From Blautia pseudococcoides (lineage in GTDB: Bacteria; Bacillota; Clostridia; Lachnospirales; Lachnospiraceae): DNA of 64,000 nt. Location of the stretch: NCBI RefSeq assembly GCF_001689125.2, contig NZ_CP015405.2, positions 1,641,001 through 1,705,000 on the forward strand, in the 5' to 3' direction. Shown here one piece after another: positions 42,400 to 51,706 of this stretch; positions within the stretch are counted from its first letter, which is position 1, and every line of letters begins with the position of its first letter. The position numbers were made by a program, and so were the translations under genes. Under the pieces are notes generated by a model that saw only the letters and a program-made list of their open reading frames with translations, did not search any database and was not told where the DNA came from.

Positions 42400-43680
42400 T
42401 TACGCTTTCTCTTCATTGCGGCGCTCAAAGTTTTCCAATATGCACTCTCTTAAAAGGATCAGCGCATACGTTGCTGCCTGCTCCCTGATCTTGCTGCGGT
42501 CTCCGCCAAAGTGGAATTCCCGCACCACGGTCTTTCCTTTTAAACAGCATCCGATAAATACCGTACCCACAGGAGCCTGCTCTGTACCGCCGTCCGGCCC
42601 GGCAAATCCGGTAATGGAGACTGCGGCATCAGAGCCTGTGACGAAGCATCCGCCTTTTGCCATTTCCTTTGCACATTTTTCACTGACTGCCCCATATTCC
42701 TTCAGGGTACTTTTCTTTACCATGACGTATTTTCTCTTAGCCCGGTTGGTGTATGTGACGAATCCTTGTTTCAGTACATCAGAAGCACCCGGTACATCCA
42801 CGATCCTGGCTGACAGGGCACCGCCTGTGCAGGATTCTACTGTGGTCAGGGAAATATCCTGGTTTCGGAGCAGGTCCACCACCGCACACTCCAGGGATTT
42901 GTCCTCGTCGGTGGTGTAGATATTGGCGCCAAAGCGCACCTTCAGTTCACGCACCACCGGCTTGATCAGCTTTCTTGCCGCTTTATCATTTTCCGCCTTG
43001 GCTGTCACACGCAGGTGTACCTCCCCGGTCTTGGCGTATGTGGCTATCGTCGGGTTAGACTGCTTCTCGATCAGATCCGCAATATCTGTCTCCACCTGGC
43101 TCTCACCAATACCGCAGACCTTGACCATCTCGGAAGCGATCACCTCCGGCTGCTTTTTCCTGAGATAAGGATAGATCTTATCCTCAAACATGGGGATCAG
43201 TTCGTTTGGCGGGCCGGGAAGCAGGATCAGAATGGTTTTGTTTTCCTCCATGATGATCCCCGGTGCAGTTCCGTTTTCATTGTCCACTGCAATGGCCCCC
43301 TCCGGGAGAAGTGCCTGCTTCCAGTTGTTTTCTGTGATCTTGGTGCCCGGATGGCTTCTCACATAGTTTTCCATATAGGCCTGAATGCGCTCTCTGGAGT
43401 GTTTATCCTCTGCCAGCTTTTTCCCCATAACCTTTGCAGCCACCTCTTTTGTCAAGTCATCTTTGGTTGGCCCGAGGCCGCCGCAGAGGATCACCACATC
43501 CGAACGCTTTACCGCCGTCTGGATCGTCTCCTCCAGGCGTTTGTCATTGTCACCCACAATACTCTGATGATACATAGAAAGCCCAAGGGCGGCACATTTT
43601 TTTGCCAGGTAGGCCCCATTCGTATTCACGATATTGCCCAGCAGCAATTCTGTTCCCACACATATTAATTCCGCTGTCAT
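42400..43680 (-). CDS. cinA: CinA-family protein (nicotinamide-nucleotide amidase)
   Basis: 426 aa. N-terminal molybdopterin-binding-like (COG1058) domain at 1-170: AELICVGTELLLGNIVNTN, CGGLGPTKDDLTKEV, LLPGPPNELIPMFE. C-terminal CinA domain at about 265-420: TTVESCTGGALSARIVDVPG with the nucleophile Ser, SITGFAGPDGG. Recycles NMN to nicotinate mononucleotide and is co-induced with competence in some Firmicutes. Last gene of the yicC-to-cinA run. Confidence 0.93.
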   Translation of the reverse strand: MTAELICVGTELLLGNIVNTNGAYLAKKCAALGLSMYHQSIVGDNDKRLEETIQTAVKRSDVVILCGGLGPTKDDLTKEVAAKVMGKKLAEDKHSRERIQAYMENYVRSHPGTKITENNWKQALLPEGAIAVDNENGTAPGIIMEENKTILILLPGPPNELIPMFEDKIYPYLRKKQPEVIASEMVKVCGIGESQVETDIADLIEKQSNPTIATYAKTGEVHLRVTAKAENDKAARKLIKPVVRELKVRFGANIYTTDEDKSLECAVVDLLRNQDISLTTVESCTGGALSARIVDVPGASDVLKQGFVTYTNRAKRKYVMVKKSTLKEYGAVSEKCAKEMAKGGCFVTGSDAAVSITGFAGPDGGTEQAPVGTVFIGCCLKGKTVVREFHFGGDRSKIREQAATYALILLRECILENFERRNEEKA

Positions 43681-43725
43681 AAGTCTCTCTCCTTCCCAGG
43701 CAGCATAGCCGAAGTTTCTCTTCCT

Positions 43726-44268
43726 TTAGTCCTGCATGCTTAAAACACTTTTATTCTTCAAAATATAATCCACAAGAGAAATCAGGGTGAGCGCAACTGC
43801 GATTACCACAAAAATCTGGATCAGGATCTGGAATGCCTGATTCCTTATATCCATGATCATAAGGATGATCATGATCATCTGTGATACGGTTTTGAATTTG
43901 CCCCAGTAGCTGGCAGCGATCACTATGCCGTTGTCCGCGGCCACAAGTCGGAAACCGCTGATGATAAACTCACGGGCTATAATAACGATGGTGATCCAGG
44001 CCGGCAGTTCACCCAGGCCGGTAAAGCAGATCAGAGCGGAGCAGACCAAAAGCTTGTCTGCCAGCGGGTCCATAAACTTGCCGAAGTTTGTCACCAGATT
44101 ATCTCTTCTTGCCAGATATCCGTCCAGGGTATCCGTGAGGCTGGCAATGATAAAGATAGCCAGAGCGATCCATTTCCCGGCATCCCCTGCAATATCATAC
44201 ATTAAAAAAGCCACAAAGAACGGAATCATAACAACTCTTGCGATGGTCAGTTTATTCGGTGTATTCAT
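43726..44268 (-). CDS. pgsA: CDP-diacylglycerol-glycerol-3-phosphate 3-phosphatidyltransferase
   Basis: Membrane enzyme making phosphatidylglycerophosphate. 180 aa with the full CDP-alcohol phosphatidyltransferase motif D46..D49G50..A53R54........G63...D67...D71. Helices near 8-25, 33-50, 72-90, 145-170. Overlaps the rimO stop by 17 bp. Confidence 0.95.
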   Translation of the reverse strand: MNTPNKLTIARVVMIPFFVAFLMYDIAGDAGKWIALAIFIIASLTDTLDGYLARRDNLVTNFGKFMDPLADKLLVCSALICFTGLGELPAWITIVIIAREFIISGFRLVAADNGIVIAASYWGKFKTVSQMIMIILMIMDIRNQAFQILIQIFVVIAVALTLISLVDYILKNKSVLSMQD

Positions 44269-45592
44269 CTTTTAACTCTCCTATCAAATCATATTCCAGA
44301 GCACCGGTTATATGCACCGTGCACAAGTCACCTGAGATAAGCTCGGTATCCGTGTTGATGAAAATATATCCGTCCACACCCGGTGCGTCACCGTACGTGC
44401 GTCCCACATAAGCATTTTCCTCTGCCACCCTGCCTTCGATCATGACCTGGACTTCCGAATGGATCTTATCTTGGCCTTTGTCCAGGGAAATCTCCTGCTG
44501 AAGCTCCATAAGCTCTGCCTGGCGTTCCTTTTTCACTTCCTCGTCGATCTGATCGGACATACCAGCCGCAGGGGTATCCTCCTCCGGGGAATAGGTAAAG
44601 ACGCCCAGCCTGTCAAACTCCATCTCATCAATAAAGTCCATCAGCTCCTCGTGTTCCTCCTGTGTCTCACCCGGAAATCCTGTGATCAGTGTTGTGCGCA
44701 GTACAATATCGGGAATCTCTTTTCTCAGAACCGTGACCATATCCACAAGCTCCTGCCTGGTGGTACGCCTTCCCATGCGCTTTAAGATCCTGTCATTACA
44801 GTGCTGAATGGGCAGATCCAGATAATGGCAGATCTTCGGCTCCTCCTTCATCACCCGGATCAGGTCAGGATAAATCTCTTCCGGATAACAGTAGAGAACC
44901 CGGATCCAGGCAATACCCGGAATGCGGCACAGCTCTTTTAAAAGCTTGTGCAGTGATTTCTCCCCGTACAGGTCACAGCCGTATATGGTTGTCTCCTGGG
45001 CCACTATGACCAGTTCCTTCACGCCCTGCTCTGCCAGGTATCGGGCCTGTTTTATAAGTTTTTCCATGGGTACACTGCGGTATCTGCCCCTGAGCTTCGG
45101 GATAATGCAGTAGGTACAGTGCTTGTCACATCCCTCTGCGATCTTCAGATATTCATAGTATCCTCCTGTGGTGATCATTCTCTTTGTCTCCACCTCCGGC
45201 AGATAGGAGGTATCCTTGAATTCCAGATATTTTTCCCCCTCAAAGGCCTTATCCAGCGCTTCGATGATACCATCAAAGCTTGTGGTCCCCAGAACAGCGT
45301 CCACCTCTGGAATCTCCCCTATGATCTCCTCCTTGTACCGCTGCGCCAGACAGCCTGTCACCAGCAGAACTTTCAGTGTACCTGTCTCCTTATACTTTGC
45401 CATTTCCAGAATGTTGGAAATGCTCTCCTCTTTGGCATCATGGATGAAGGCGCAGGTGTTGACAACGGCCACATCAGCCTCTGTCTCATCATTTACGATG
45501 GTATAGCCATGCGCCACGAGCATACCCAGCATTTCCTCAGAATCCGCCAGGTTTTTGTCACATCCAAGAGATATAAATAAAACTTTCCTCAT
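44252..45592 (-). CDS. rimO: Ribosomal protein S12 methylthiotransferase RimO
   Basis: Radical SAM enzyme that adds a methylthio group to an Asp of ribosomal protein S12. 446 aa. N-terminal UPF0004 cysteines C11, C47, C81 hold one cluster; the radical SAM triad is C155, C159, C162 (CDKHCTYC); C-terminal TRAM domain from about 375. Complete. Part of the yicC-remA-gmk-rpoZ-rimO-pgsA-cinA run. Confidence 0.95.
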   Translation of the reverse strand: MRKVLFISLGCDKNLADSEEMLGMLVAHGYTIVNDETEADVAVVNTCAFIHDAKEESISNILEMAKYKETGTLKVLLVTGCLAQRYKEEIIGEIPEVDAVLGTTSFDGIIEALDKAFEGEKYLEFKDTSYLPEVETKRMITTGGYYEYLKIAEGCDKHCTYCIIPKLRGRYRSVPMEKLIKQARYLAEQGVKELVIVAQETTIYGCDLYGEKSLHKLLKELCRIPGIAWIRVLYCYPEEIYPDLIRVMKEEPKICHYLDLPIQHCNDRILKRMGRRTTRQELVDMVTVLRKEIPDIVLRTTLITGFPGETQEEHEELMDFIDEMEFDRLGVFTYSPEEDTPAAGMSDQIDEEVKKERQAELMELQQEISLDKGQDKIHSEVQVMIEGRVAEENAYVGRTYGDAPGVDGYIFINTDTELISGDLCTVHITGALEYDLIGELKDEYTE

Positions 45593-45620
45593 GCATACTC
45601 CTTGTCAGTAATGGTAGAAA

Positions 45621-45646
45621 GGACTGCCCGCATCTGGCGGCAGTCC
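45621..45646 (-). terminator. Hairpin between rpoZ and rimO
   Basis: GGACTGCC (45621-45628) pairs with GGCAGTCC (45639-45646). On the minus strand TTTCT follows. A second hairpin just before it (45666-45690) sits nearer rpoZ. Confidence 0.55.
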
Positions 45647-45665
45647 CCGTATCCTTCATAACAAT

Positions 45666-45690
45666 AAAAAGTCCGCCAAGCGTACTTTTT
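45666..45690 (-). terminator. Terminator of rpoZ
   Basis: Minus strand: AAAAAGT-A-CGC, loop TTG, GCG-G-ACTTTTT: a 10-bp stem with one mismatch that ends in its own T-run, 8 bp after the rpoZ stop. Confidence 0.6.
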
Positions 45691-45698
45691 ATCATATC

Positions 45699-45959
45699 TT
45701 AGTTTTCTTCGGTCCCTTCTTCTTCCTCAGGTTCTTCGGGCATGATCCTCACCTTGCCCTGATAGATCTCTTCCACGGCTGTGGAAAGAGGCTTCTTACC
45801 TGAAGAGTGTACCATAGCCTCGCGGCCCGCGATCAGCTGTCTGGCCCTCTTGCTGGTAGCCAGTACGACAGAGTAACGGCTGGTCACTAAAGGTTCGTCC
45901 TCAATATTGCCCTCCTCGTTGATTGCGTCCATTAATTCTGTGTAAGACGGATGTATCAT
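45699..45959 (-). CDS. rpoZ: RNA polymerase omega subunit
   Basis: 86 aa, the usual short omega of Firmicutes. MIHPSYTELMDAIN, then SRYSVVLATSKRARQLI (beta'-subunit clamp) and KPLSTAVEEIYQGKVRI are typical. An acidic tail of Glu and Pro follows. The stop of gmk is 3 bp before its ATG. Helps fold and hold RNA polymerase beta'. Confidence 0.93.
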   Translation of the reverse strand: MIHPSYTELMDAINEEGNIEDEPLVTSRYSVVLATSKRARQLIAGREAMVHSSGKKPLSTAVEEIYQGKVRIMPEEPEEEEGTEEN

Positions 45960-45962
45960 ATC

Positions 45963-46595
45963 TCATTCTCCTTTCGCAAATACTGCTACTTCACTAGTTA
46001 TTTTTTCTATAAAAGGTCCACTGTTTTTCACAGTGTTGTGCTGGCTTTGAATAATACCGTGCAGCCTGTCAACGCATTCTTCCAGATCATCATTGATGAG
46101 CACATAATCATAACACGGCATTCCCTTTGCTTCCTCAGATGCTCTGCGAAGCCTGGATTCTATCACTTCCGGAGTCTCTGTTCCCCTGTATGTCAGGCGG
46201 CGTTTCAGCTCCTGGGCCGTGGGGGGCGTGACAAACATCAGCAGGGTATCCGGCATTTTTTCTTTTACCTTCAGTGCGCCCTGGATCTCAATTTCCAGGA
46301 TCACATCCCTGCCTGCTTCCAGCTGCTTTTCCACATATGCCTTTGGTGTACCGTAATAGTTTTCCACATACCGGGCATATTCAATCAGTGCATCCTGGGA
46401 GATCAGCTCCTCGAACTCCTCTTTTGTGTGAAAAAAGTATTCCCTTCCATGCTCCTCGCCGTCCCGCGGTGCCCTGGTGGTCGCGGAAACAGAAAGGGAA
46501 TAATTGTTATATTTCTCCAGCAGACGCTTCATGAGCGTCCCTTTTCCCGCACCGGAAAAACCGGATACCACGGTTAAGATTCCTCTGTTATCCAT
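45963..46595 (-). CDS. gmk: Guanylate kinase
   Basis: Phosphorylates GMP to GDP with ATP. 210 aa from ATG 46595 ([20 protein letters not shown]); AAGGGGAACAGG precedes it, and a longer frame to 46646 is open. P-loop SGAGKGT near 14-20; GMP-binding [19 protein letters not shown]; lid region near 125-165. The ATG overlaps the remA stop by 8 bp, so the pair is co-translated as in many clostridia. Confidence 0.94.
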   Translation of the reverse strand: MDNRGILTVVSGFSGAGKGTLMKRLLEKYNNYSLSVSATTRAPRDGEEHGREYFFHTKEEFEELISQDALIEYARYVENYYGTPKAYVEKQLEAGRDVILEIEIQGALKVKEKMPDTLLMFVTPPTAQELKRRLTYRGTETPEVIESRLRRASEEAKGMPCYDYVLINDDLEECVDRLHGIIQSQHNTVKNSGPFIEKITSEVAVFAKGE

Positions 46596-46860
46596 CCTGT
46601 TCCCCTTTTGTATCATTCTCATAAAACGTACCAAAACGTTTTGCAATGGTCTCCGGCTGCAGTGCCGATAGGATCAGCATATCACTGTTGGTGATGATCA
46701 CTGCTTTTGTCTTGCGGCCCTGTGTGGCATCTATGGATCTGCCGGATTCCTTTGCTGACTGCACCATCCGCTTAATGGGCGCCGCATCCGGGCTAACAAC
46801 TGCCACCACTTTATCTGTGTTCACCACATTACCAAAACCGATATTGATCAATTTGGACAT
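46588..46860 (-). CDS. remA: RemA-like DNA-binding regulator (DUF370)
   Basis: 90 aa from ATG 46860. [42 protein letters not shown] and [20 protein letters not shown] match the RemA/DUF370 family. In B. subtilis RemA activates biofilm matrix and osmoprotectant genes by wrapping DNA as an octameric ring. The synteny yicC-remA-gmk is conserved across Firmicutes. Confidence 0.9.
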   Translation of the reverse strand: MSKLINIGFGNVVNTDKVVAVVSPDAAPIKRMVQSAKESGRSIDATQGRKTKAVIITNSDMLILSALQPETIAKRFGTFYENDTKGEQDG

Positions 46861-46873
46861 AGTTTTCCTGCCT

Positions 46874-47752
46874 TTATTCAATGTTCTGAATCTGTTCCCG
46901 GATTTTCTCTATCTCTGTCTTCAAGTCAATGGCAAGATTAGAGGTTTCCAGATCATTGGCTTTCGACAAAATGGTGTTGGCCTCCCGGTTCATCTCCTGG
47001 GCAAGGAAGTCAAGCTTTCTGCCGATGCCGTCCTGGGTTTCCAGTACATCCTTCATATGGGAAATATGGCTCTTTAAGCGCACCGTCTCCTCATCCGTGC
47101 AGATCTTATCCGCGAAAAGGATCACTTCCGCCGCAATGCGGCTCTCCTCTATCTGGGTATCCTGCAGAAGCTCTCCCACTTTTGTCTCCAGCTTTTCCCT
47201 GTACTCCCGCAGGATCTCAGGGGAACGTGCCTCCACCTGCTCTACTTTGCTGTACATGCCGTCAAGCTTCTCGAGAATATCGCTCTTTAAATGTCCGCCC
47301 TCTTTGACCCTGGTATCCACAAACTGCCGGGCAGCTTCCCTTAACACTTCCTCCAGGGAACTCCACAGTTCTTTTTCATCCACTGTCTGCTCTTCCATGG
47401 TGAACACCTCCGGGCAGCTAAGAAGCCTGGACGCTCTTATGTCATTTTCCAGATGAAATTCTTCACTCATCTGTTGTAAGTATTCTAAATATTGTCCTGC
47501 GATCTCCCTGTTGTACTTTACGGAAACACGGGACTGGGTGTAGTCCTCATAGGTGATGAAGAGGTCTACCTTGCCGCGCTGGAGATATTCTTTCAATACG
47601 GCACGTATGGAAGCCTCAAAACTACTCAGCTTTTTGGGCATGCGCATATTGATATCCAGATAACGGTGATTTACGGATTTCATTTCAACCGTAACTTTTT
47701 TTTCTGCGTCAATCACCTCGGCTCTTCCAAAGCCTGTCATGCTCTTTATCAT
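46874..47752 (-). CDS. YicC/YloC-family endoribonuclease
   Basis: 292 aa from ATG 47752 ([13 protein letters not shown]), the standard start; the frame is open 30 residues further. Features: [20 protein letters not shown] near 26-45, and the C-terminal [20 protein letters not shown] and [19 protein letters not shown] near 246-280. YicC of E. coli is an RNase linked to small-RNA turnover, and B. subtilis YloC an endoribonuclease. First gene of the yicC-remA-gmk run; a structured leader is upstream. Confidence 0.9.
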   Translation of the reverse strand: MIKSMTGFGRAEVIDAEKKVTVEMKSVNHRYLDINMRMPKKLSSFEASIRAVLKEYLQRGKVDLFITYEDYTQSRVSVKYNREIAGQYLEYLQQMSEEFHLENDIRASRLLSCPEVFTMEEQTVDEKELWSSLEEVLREAARQFVDTRVKEGGHLKSDILEKLDGMYSKVEQVEARSPEILREYREKLETKVGELLQDTQIEESRIAAEVILFADKICTDEETVRLKSHISHMKDVLETQDGIGRKLDFLAQEMNREANTILSKANDLETSNLAIDLKTEIEKIREQIQNIE

Positions 47753-47828
47753 GTCTTTCTCTTTTCTGCTGTTATTATTTGCACATGGCATATACCTGTT
47801 ACTATTCACAGTGACAGTTCCGCGGGGT

Positions 47829-47883
47829 ATCTTGCAAAGCAAGATCCCGAGTCAGTCAGCGCCGGAATGCAATTTATTGCATT
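47829..47883 (-). promoter_or_regulatory. Two tandem hairpins upstream of yicC
   Basis: Hairpin 1: ATCTTGC-AAA-GCAAGAT (47829-47845), extended by flanking GGG/CCC. Hairpin 2: GAATGCAAT (47865-47873) against ATTGCATTC (47875-47883), a 9-bp palindrome with one unpaired base. They lie in the divergent region between yicC and rqcH, so they could be a leader structure or protein-binding palindromes. No T-run follows either. Confidence 0.5.
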
Positions 47884-47964
47884 CTGTGTGCATCGCGAAT
47901 CGTAACATAAACATACATGGTTATTATAAAGCAATCACAATTGCCAGTCAAATCTTTTTTTTAT

Positions 47965-47993
47965 TTGCTTTGTGTTTCCATTTCGTATATAAT
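47965..47993 (+). promoter_or_regulatory. rqcH promoter
   Basis: TTGCTT (47965-47970), 17-base spacer, TATAAT (47988-47993). The ATG at 48024 is 31 bases downstream, after AAGGAG. Confidence 0.6.
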
Positions 47994-48023
47994 CGTGATA
48001 GTGGAATCGGAAGGAGAATTTAT

Positions 48024-49772
48024 ATGGCATTTGACGGTATTACCATTGCAAATATAGTAAAAGAACTAAATGACACCATTGTAGGGGGTAAAATCAACAA
48101 GATTGCCCAGCCTGAGGCGGATGAGCTTATCCTGACTATTAAAAATAACAGGACCCAGTACAGGCTGCTCATATCAGCCAGCGCGTCCCTGCCCCTGATC
48201 TATTTTACGGAAAAAAATAAAGTAAGCCCACTCACCGCCCCCAATTTCTGTATGCTGCTGCGCAAGCACGTGGGAAGCGGCAAGATCACGGCTGTGACAC
48301 AGCCCGGGCTGGAACGTGTCATAGAAATAAAAATAGAACATTTAAATGAACTTGGAGACCTGTGTTTTAAGACCCTGGTGGTGGAGATCATGGGCAAGCA
48401 CAGCAATATCATTTTCCTCAATGAGGAGCGGATGATCCTGGACAGCATCAAGCATGTATCCCTGAATATAAGCTCTGTCAGGGAAGTCCTTCCGGGAAGG
48501 GATTATTTTATTGTGCAGACCCAGGACAAGAAGAACCCTCTTACCGTCACAGAGGAAGAATTTTATCAGACCGTATACCGGAAGCCGTCCAATCTTACAA
48601 AAGCCCTCTATACCTCCCTCACAGGACTGAGTCCTGTGGCGGCGGAGGCGATCTGCGCCCGCGGGCTGGTGCACGGAAGTGACCCGGCAGACGGGCTTGG
48701 GGTACAGGAAAAGGAACAGGTATTCCGGTCATTCACACGTTTTATGGAGGATGTCCGGGAAGGGCATTTTACACCCAATATCGTATATAGCCCATCCGGA
48801 GAGCCTGTGGAATACGGAGCTGTCGCGCTGACCCAGTATACAGATTATACTGTTAAGACGTATGACTCCATCTCCCAGGTTTTGGAGCAGTTTTATGCCC
48901 AGAAAAATATCATCACCCGTATCCGCCAAAAATCAGCCGACCTGCGCAAAATCGTGCAGACCGCCCTGGACCGCAACTGGAAAAAATTCGACCTGCAGAC
49001 AAAGCAGATGCAGGACACCAAAAAAATGGATAAATACAAAGTCTACGGGGAACTGATCAACACTTACGGCTACAACCTGGAGGAGGGCTGCAAATCCTTC
49101 AAAGCATTGAACTATTACACCAATGAGGAGATCACCATCCCCCTTGACCCCACCATGACACCCCAGGAGAACGCAAAGAAATACTTTGACAGGTACAACA
49201 AGCTGAAACGCACGGCTCAGGCCCTGAAAGAACAGCTTGAAGATACGGAAAGTGAGATTCGCCACCTGGAGTCCATACAGGCTGCCCTTGATATTGCCCA
49301 GCAGGAAAATGATCTGTCTCAGATCAAAGATGAACTGACGGAATACGGATATATTAAAAAACACTATACCGGCGGCAAAAAGAAAATGCAGGCAAAATCA
49401 AAACCCCTGCATTATATCTCCAGCGACGGCTATCACATGTTTGTGGGAAAAAACAATTACCAGAATGAGGAACTGACCTTCAAATCTGCCACAGGCAATG
49501 ACTGGTGGTTCCATGCAAAAAAAATGGCCGGTTCCCATGTGATCGTAAAATCAGGCAGTGAAGACCTGCCTGACCGCACCTTCGAGGAGGCGGGCCGTCT
49601 GGCAGGGTATTACTCCGGCGGACGCACTGCGCCCAAGGTAGAGATTGACTATATCCAGAAAAAACATGTCAAAAAACCAAACGGCTCCAAACCGGGCTTT
49701 GTGGTGTATTACACCAATTATTCCCTGATCATTGAACCCGATATCACCGGGATCACGCAGGTAGACGACTAA
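48024..49772 (+). CDS. rqcH: Rqc2/RqcH-type ribosome quality control protein (NFACT family)
   Basis: 582 aa from ATG 48024 with AAGGAG seven bases before. N-terminal NFACT-N (MAFDGITIANIVKELND), a long helical middle (about 265-440, coiled coil ELEDTESEIRHLESIQAALD-like), and the C-terminal NFACT-R domain (FHAKKMAGSHVIVKSGSEDL; KPNGSKPGFVVYYTNYSLI). RqcH adds C-terminal alanine tails to nascent chains on stalled 60S/50S subunits. It is often annotated as fibronectin-binding protein. Confidence 0.9.
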   Translation: MAFDGITIANIVKELNDTIVGGKINKIAQPEADELILTIKNNRTQYRLLISASASLPLIYFTEKNKVSPLTAPNFCMLLRKHVGSGKITAVTQPGLERVIEIKIEHLNELGDLCFKTLVVEIMGKHSNIIFLNEERMILDSIKHVSLNISSVREVLPGRDYFIVQTQDKKNPLTVTEEEFYQTVYRKPSNLTKALYTSLTGLSPVAAEAICARGLVHGSDPADGLGVQEKEQVFRSFTRFMEDVREGHFTPNIVYSPSGEPVEYGAVALTQYTDYTVKTYDSISQVLEQFYAQKNIITRIRQKSADLRKIVQTALDRNWKKFDLQTKQMQDTKKMDKYKVYGELINTYGYNLEEGCKSFKALNYYTNEEITIPLDPTMTPQENAKKYFDRYNKLKRTAQALKEQLEDTESEIRHLESIQAALDIAQQENDLSQIKDELTEYGYIKKHYTGGKKKMQAKSKPLHYISSDGYHMFVGKNNYQNEELTFKSATGNDWWFHAKKMAGSHVIVKSGSEDLPDRTFEEAGRLAGYYSGGRTAPKVEIDYIQKKHVKKPNGSKPGFVVYYTNYSLIIEPDITGITQVDD

Positions 49773-51397
49773 AAGCAGTCAGGGTCCCTGCGGTAAATGA
49801 CCTCCCCGTCTTTTATGGTGGACAGGACCCTGATCTCTCTTATCTGCATCTTTTCCTTCTCCAGGGGATTTTCTGACAGGATCACAAAATCAGCCCTCTT
49901 TCCCGGCGCAATGCTGCCTCTCTCCCGCTCCTCAAAATACTGGTATGCTGTATGCAGGGTGACAGCCTTCAGCGCCTCCTCCACAGAGATGCGCTCCTTA
50001 CTTCCAAGCACTTTTCCGTCCTTTGTACAGCGGTTCACAGCGCACCACACGGTTTCCAGCATATCCGGTTCAATGACCGGAGAATCCTGGTGGAAGGTGT
50101 AGACAACGCCCTCTTTTTGGGCGGAAGCTGCCGGACTTATATGGGAAGCGCGCTCCATGCCGAAATTGGCTGTATGGATATCTCCCCAGTGGTACACATG
50201 TGCGGCAAAGAAGGAGGGGATCATACCCATGGCCTTTACACTTGGTATCTGGTCAATTCCAAGAAGCTGCGCATGTATCATAACCGGGCGGATATCAGCG
50301 GGAAGTACACTGCTATCCATGGAAACAGCCTTTTCAAAAGCCCGGATATACTGTTCGCAGGCCGCATCTCCATTGCAGTGGGCCAGTAGCTGCATGTGTT
50401 CTTCCATGGCCCGGCGCACAAAAGTGAGGACCTCTTCCTCTGTGTGTACCGGATATCCCCGGTATCCCGCGCCTTCCTCTCCCGGTGTATAAGGAGTCCT
50501 CATCCAGGCTGTCCTGCCCTGGGGAGAACCGTCCAGAAAGATTTTGTATCCCCCGATCTTAAAGTGGCGGAAAAATCCTTCTCTGTGTTGTTTCATGGCA
50601 TCCAGAAATTTTCCTGTGCCTTTTATGTCCAGATATCCCACTATATCCAGCTTCAAAATCCCGGCACTTATGATCCCCTGATAAAGAGGAAGCATCTCCT
50701 CCACCATAAAGCCCTCCTGAACCAAGGTGATTCCGTGGGAGGCATATCTTTCCTGCGCCTTTTTTACAGCCTCCATAAATTCTTTGGGTGAGGGAAGCGG
50801 GATTTTTTTCTGAAAGGTAAGGAATGCATTCTCCTCCATGTACCCTGTGGGGATTTGGCTCTGCACTGCAATTTTTCCCCCCGGTATTTCCAAAAGGTCT
50901 CCGGTCCCGTCCATGGGAATGCCTAACTGCCTGAGGGCCTCTGTGCTAAAGACCCCCATATGGCCGGACTGGTGCTGGATGACCAGAGGATTGTCGGGTG
51001 CTGCCTCATCCAGAAGACGCCTGTCAGGATGGGATCTCTCCTCCAGAAAATTGTGGTCATATCCTTTTCCCACCAGCCATGTCCCTTTTTCTATGTGCCT
51101 GCTGCTGATATAGTTCTTTATGCGCTCCGCAATCTCCTTGAAACTTCCCGCACCATCCAGTGAAATCTGCAGTTCCCCGTTGGCACAGGCCATAAAATGG
51201 CTGTGGGCATCCAAAAAGGCCGGCATCATGGTCCTTCCTTCCAGGTTTATCCTCTCTGCATCCGGGGAAGCAAAAGCCTCCACAGCCTCTTTCTTTCCCA
51301 CCGCCGCTATTTTATTGTCCCTGACAAGTACCGCTTCCGCATACATCTGCTTTTCCATAGTCAGGATCGTTCCATTCTCATATAGTTTCTGTCCCAT
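49769..51397 (-). CDS. YtcJ-like amidohydrolase
   Basis: 542 aa from ATG 51397 (GGAGG seven bases before); the frame is open to 51454. Amidohydrolase/imidazolonepropionase-like superfamily, metal-dependent: DAHSHFMACANGE near 63-75 gives the first His pair; further metal residues are expected in the middle (KIFLDGSPQGRTAW, and PVMIHAQLLGIDQ) and HQDSPVIEPDML near 440. GKRADFVILSENPLE closes the beta sandwich. Substrate unknown. Its end overlaps the rqcH stop by 4 bp (convergent genes). Confidence 0.88.
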   Translation of the reverse strand: MGQKLYENGTILTMEKQMYAEAVLVRDNKIAAVGKKEAVEAFASPDAERINLEGRTMMPAFLDAHSHFMACANGELQISLDGAGSFKEIAERIKNYISSRHIEKGTWLVGKGYDHNFLEERSHPDRRLLDEAAPDNPLVIQHQSGHMGVFSTEALRQLGIPMDGTGDLLEIPGGKIAVQSQIPTGYMEENAFLTFQKKIPLPSPKEFMEAVKKAQERYASHGITLVQEGFMVEEMLPLYQGIISAGILKLDIVGYLDIKGTGKFLDAMKQHREGFFRHFKIGGYKIFLDGSPQGRTAWMRTPYTPGEEGAGYRGYPVHTEEEVLTFVRRAMEEHMQLLAHCNGDAACEQYIRAFEKAVSMDSSVLPADIRPVMIHAQLLGIDQIPSVKAMGMIPSFFAAHVYHWGDIHTANFGMERASHISPAASAQKEGVVYTFHQDSPVIEPDMLETVWCAVNRCTKDGKVLGSKERISVEEALKAVTLHTAYQYFEERERGSIAPGKRADFVILSENPLEKEKMQIREIRVLSTIKDGEVIYRRDPDCF

Positions 51398-51413
51398 TTT
51401 CATACCTCCGGGT

Positions 51414-51611
51414 CTATAAATTATCTTCTTCCACCTCTTCCATAACCTGTGCAAAATGTTTTGCCGCTTCTTCTATTTTACCCCGGTCCCTTGTATTTAA
51501 CACCATTTCAAATTTCTGTATTTCATATTCCATCCGCCGTCTGTTATCACCCACAGTCTCTTCAAAAAGCCGCTCCCCTTTCAGAAGAAGCAGCTTGTTT
51601 TCCTCCTGCCA
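51414..51611 (-). pseudogene. C-terminal fragment of an HscC-like Hsp70 chaperone
   Basis: A 65-codon open stretch without an ATG start ends in TAG at 51414: NKLLLLKGERLFEETVGDN, MEYEIQKFEMVLNTRDRGK, IEEAAKHFAQVMEEVEED. This is the alpha-helical lid of HscC-type Hsp70 proteins (LL-x-RGERLYEE-x-x-G). The ATPase and substrate domains are missing. A TAA stands at the upstream edge of the fragment. Confidence 0.5.
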
Positions 51612-51636
51612 TTAATTATAGCATAAGAAAAAGCAT

Positions 51637-51674
51637 AAAAAAATACCAACAGAGCTTGTTTTTTCTCTGTTGGT
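51637..51674 (-). terminator. Terminator of the chemotaxis operon
   Basis: Minus strand: ACCAACAGAG (51674-51665) and CTCTGTTGGT (51654-51645), perfect 10-bp stem with a 10-base A-rich loop, followed by ATTTTTTTAT. It lies 33 bp after the last gene. Confidence 0.9.
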
Positions 51675-51706
51675 GCATCAACACTTCCTAAACTGAGGGG
51701 ATACGG

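Noticed and set aside
49769..49772. Possible fusion or shared end of rqcH and the amidohydrolase
   Set aside because: They are convergent genes with a simple 4-bp stop overlap; no sign of fusion.
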